A stretch of DNA of 64,000 bases from Polyangia bacterium. GTDB taxonomy: Bacteria; Myxococcota_A; Polyangia; Nannocystales; Nannocystaceae. The position numbers and the translations under genes were made by a program. The notes under the pieces were generated by a model. It searched no databases, was not told the origin of the DNA, and saw only the letters and a program-made list of their open reading frames with translations. Below are positions 61,581 through 64,000 of this stretch, one piece after another (the stretch's first letter is position 1; each line of letters starts with the position of its first letter). The DNA lies in contig JAUIKS010000044.1 of assembly GCA_030430565.1 (NCBI GenBank), forward strand, positions 1 through 64,000. The letters run 5' to 3'.

Positions 61581-64000
61581 GGTAGTGCGGCGCCGAGGGT
61601 ATCGCGCTCGACGGCGATCGTGTCGCCCCGCGCGGGCGCGCCCTCGTCCGCGAGCATCCCGCGATAGGCGGCGAGGTAGCGGAGGATCTGCTTGTGCTCG
61701 CGGAACGGGCCCATGCTCGCGGGCATCAGGCGCTCGACGGTCTCGCGCAGGCGCGCGTCGCTTGCGAGCAGCTCGAGCAGCCGCGCGCACATCGCCTCGG
61801 TGTCCCCGACCTTGACGAGCAGACGCGAGAGCGGACCGGCCGCGCTGGAGGAGGTCGCGGCGGAGGTCGCGGAGGAAGTCGCGGAGGAAGTTGGGGAGGA
61901 AGCCGTCGGGTAGCCCTCGAGCAGCGCGACGACCTCCTCGAGGCCGCCGCAGCGCGTGCCGAGCACCGGGAGGCCGCAGGCCATGGCCTCGAGCGCGGCG
62001 AGCGAGAAGCTCTCGCTCTCCGAGCTGACGACCGCGAGGTCGCAGGCGGCGAGGTGACGGGCGAGCGGCCCGGGCTGCAGGGCGCCGGTCATGTGCAGGT
62101 ATGGGGTGAGCTCGAGCGCGGCGGCGCGCCGTCGCAGGGCGTCCGCCTGCGGCCCGTCGCCCATGAGCAGCATCCGCGCGGGCACGCCGGCCGCGCGCGC
62201 GCGGCCGAGCAGCTCGATCGCGTCGAGCGAGCGCTTGACCGGGCGGAGGTTGGAGACGTGGGCGATCAGCAGCTCGCCTTCGTCCGCGAGGCGCTCCCGC
62301 AGCGCGCGTCCCGGGCGAGGGTGGAACAGCCGCGCCTCGACGGCGTTGGGGATCACGAGGGGCTCACGCGCGAGCTCGAAGGTCGCGCGCGCGCGCGCGG
62401 CGAGCCAGCGCGAGACCGTGGTGATCGCGTCACAGCGCGCGAGCTGCTCGGCGAGCACGCGGCGCGAGCGGACGGCGTCGGCGGACGCCGGTGAAGCTGT
62501 CCAGGAGGTCACGTCGGTCCCGTGCAGCGAGGCGCACACGCGGATGTCCTCGCCGCGCCGGCCCAGGCGCTCGCGGGCGGCGAGCGCGACGCCGAGGAGG
62601 CCCGAGGCGTAGTGCACGTTGACGACGCGGATGCAGTGGCGATCGAGCGCGCTCGCGAGGCGCGCCGCGGCGGTCTCGTCGACGCGCTCCGGCGGCTGCG
62701 GGGTCTGCTGCAGGCCGATGCGGTGGGTCGTCACCCAGTCGAGCTGCGAGTCGTTCCAGTGCGGGTTGTCGCTGCTGAACAGGTGGACCTCATGCCCGCG
62801 GTCGGCGAGCCCGCAGGCGACCGCCCGCGCGACGCGGCCGCTGCCGCCGACGCCGCCCATCGCCAGCAGCGCGATCGGGAGCGGATCGCGGTCCGTGGGC
62901 AGCGGGCGCGAGCCGCTGCTGCGGAGGCTGACCTGCAGGCGCTTGCGATAGCGGCGGGCGAGCCCGAGCCGGAGCCGTCGAAGCGTGCGCAGGGCGTCCG
63001 GGAGCCGTGACGCTGGGAGCGCGGGCTCGGCGGCTGTGTGTGCGGTTCCCATCGGTGGTGAGGCGGTCGCGGCTTCGGTCGCGGCTTCGAATTGGGGCGG
63101 CCCTGGGCAGGATGTCTCGAGAACCGCGAAGTGGTGCGTTGGTTGCTGGCGCGGGGGCGCGCAGACGCGCGCCAGGCTCTCGAGTACGTCGGGGCCGCGC
63201 CAGGCGAGGAGCTGCGCGATGGTCATCGCGCGCTCTTGTGGTCCTCCTGGGGGAGGCAGCGCGGCGCGAATGCGCCGGAGCGTAGAACGTTGGTTCCTTC
63301 GGCCATGTTTCGTGAGCTTGCGCTCGAGCTCGGTGTAGGCGCGGACGATCGTGCGAAGCGCGGCGCGTCGGGGGGTGTAGCCACGGACCAGGCGCGCGCG
63401 CGTGAGCTCGCGCTCGAGCTCGGCGAGCGCGGCGAGCGAGCTGGTGAAGTCTTCGGCCGACGCGTCCTCGATCGCCTGGCGGAGGGTGGCGATGATGGCC
63501 TCGGCGCCGTCGAAGTCACGCGCGTCGAGCCGCGCGTGCAGCTGGCGCGCGCCCGCGCGCAGCTGGTCCACGCAGGTCAGGGCGCGTTGTTGCGGGCGCT
63601 CGAGCCCGCGTCGCGCGATCCAGCGCTCGCGGCCGGGGCTCTGCAGATGGCGCAGCGTCTCCGCCGTGGGGGCGTCGCCGATCTCGTTCACCAGCTCGCG
63701 CGGGATCAGGGTCAGGCGCGGGCGCAGCAGCGGCTCGGGCTGGGGGACGCCCGCCCAGCGGTACAGCGGGCCGAGCTGGGCGTGGTAGCGCAGCTCGCCC
63801 GGGCCGAGCACGCAGGCGAGGGTCGGCAGCAGCGCGTCCTGGACGATCGGGCGCAGCAGCGCGTCGGGGGTGAAGCGCTCGGGCGCGCGGGCCAGGAGGC
63901 GCGCGGCGGCGGCCCGCGAAAGATGTCCGCTGGGGCATGTGAAGTCGTCGCCCGCCCGCAGCAGCGGCGCGCGGCAGCCGGCGTCGTCGGTGAAGAACAC
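61577..64000 (-). CDS. BshC-BshA fusion (bacillithiol synthesis), 5' end outside window
   Basis: 807 residues visible; the N-terminus lies beyond 64000. The first ~270 match the second half of BshC, the putative cysteine-adding enzyme: LLRPIVQDALLPTLACVLGP, GELRYHAQLGPLYRWAGVPQ and PRLTLIPRE. After a linker, residues ~375-780 match BshA (GT4 family, GlcNAc-malate synthase): GGVGGSGRVARAVACGLADR, VHYASG, SLHGTDVTSW, HVSNLRPVKR, LLMGDGP and SESESFSLAALEAMACGLPV. A 12-bp tandem-repeat insert (61851-61910) lies late in the BshA part. One chain would carry the first and last steps of bacillithiol synthesis. The MFS gene follows with GTGA overlap. Confidence 0.85.
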   Translation of the reverse strand: MFFTDDAGCRAPLLRAGDDFTCPSGHLSRAAAARLLARAPERFTPDALLRPIVQDALLPTLACVLGPGELRYHAQLGPLYRWAGVPQPEPLLRPRLTLIPRELVNEIGDAPTAETLRHLQSPGRERWIARRGLERPQQRALTCVDQLRAGARQLHARLDARDFDGAEAIIATLRQAIEDASAEDFTSSLAALAELERELTRARLVRGYTPRRAALRTIVRAYTELERKLTKHGRRNQRSTLRRIRAALPPPGGPQERAMTIAQLLAWRGPDVLESLARVCAPPRQQPTHHFAVLETSCPGPPQFEAATEAATASPPMGTAHTAAEPALPASRLPDALRTLRRLRLGLARRYRKRLQVSLRSSGSRPLPTDRDPLPIALLAMGGVGGSGRVARAVACGLADRGHEVHLFSSDNPHWNDSQLDWVTTHRIGLQQTPQPPERVDETAAARLASALDRHCIRVVNVHYASGLLGVALAARERLGRRGEDIRVCASLHGTDVTSWTASPASADAVRSRRVLAEQLARCDAITTVSRWLAARARATFELAREPLVIPNAVEARLFHPRPGRALRERLADEGELLIAHVSNLRPVKRSLDAIELLGRARAAGVPARMLLMGDGPQADALRRRAAALELTPYLHMTGALQPGPLARHLAACDLAVVSSESESFSLAALEAMACGLPVLGTRCGGLEEVVALLEGYPTASSPTSSATSSATSAATSSSAAGPLSRLLVKVGDTEAMCARLLELLASDARLRETVERLMPASMGPFREHKQILRYLAAYRGMLADEGAPARGDTIAVERDTLGAALP
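61851..61910 (-). repeat. Five 12-bp tandem repeats in the BshA domain
   Basis: Units such as GAGGTCGCGGCG and GAAGTCGCGGAG add a SSPTSSATSSATSAATSS loop between the GGLEEVV motif and LLVKVGDTEAM, where other BshA proteins have a short turn. Confidence 0.75.

Overview
This window is GC-rich (about 70%) DNA from what looks like a myxobacterium, most plausibly the Nannocystaceae (Nannocystis/Enhygromyxa/Plesiocystis type). This is inferred from gene style. Roughly 20 of about 57 genes encode secreted lipoproteins with a lipobox, often a long Ser/Thr-rich linker, and then myxobacterial modules: DUF4215-type cysteine repeats (CGDG...EECDDGN), fibrinogen-like, DUF1554 lectin-like, YHYH, ADYC and beta-propeller domains. 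The lipoprotein signal peptidase gene lspA is in the window. I saw no rRNA, tRNA, CRISPR array, phage module or transposase gene.

Layout. 1-7 kb: the end of a formylglycine-generating-enzyme-like gene, lipoproteins (one with a C-terminal RanBP2-type zinc finger, one resembling a degenerate GDA1/CD39 ectonucleotidase), an ERI1-like exonuclease and a methyltransferase. 7-10.7 kb: lspA divergent from a blaI-like / M56-peptidase / unknown-gene operon, then a membrane protein. 10.9-18.8 kb: lectin-like and Cys-repeat lipoproteins, a frameshifted small gene, a metallopeptidase, a methyltransferase, a CPBP protease and a degenerate Clp-type AAA+ protein. 19-24 kb: Nudix, radical SAM/SPASM, pirin, a zinc-ribbon lipoprotein and a PDZ plus alpha/beta hydrolase. 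24-28.3 kb: a lysozyme-like lipoprotein, then one Cys-repeat/fibrinogen-like gene apparently split by a ~1.6 kb insertion. 28.4-37 kb: thioredoxin, a membrane protein, a cysteine-desulfurase-like enzyme coupled to a ~990-residue protein ending in a PhyH-type oxygenase domain, and YHYH and beta-propeller lipoproteins. 37-41 kb: a TetR/hydrolase operon with three tandem operators, and an ABC-2 exporter. 41-54 kb: ADYC, DUF1554 and NHL-like lipoproteins, tex and a WD40 protein. 54-64 kb: a hydrolase, TetR with a penicillin-acylase-type lipoprotein, a Sel1 lipoprotein, an NTF2-like protein, an MFS transporter and a BshC-BshA bacillithiol-synthesis fusion that runs off the window.

Cross-cutting signals. 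(1) At least 21 start codons have a TAnnnT hexamer ending 5-9 nt upstream and no Shine-Dalgarno, which points to widespread leaderless transcription and was used here to choose starts. (2) An 18-bp dyad ATGTC-N6-GACAT recurs near four lipoprotein genes and may mark a lipoprotein regulon. (3) Both TetR-type genes have clear palindromic operators placed on promoter elements. Functions are read from motifs only; no database search was possible.
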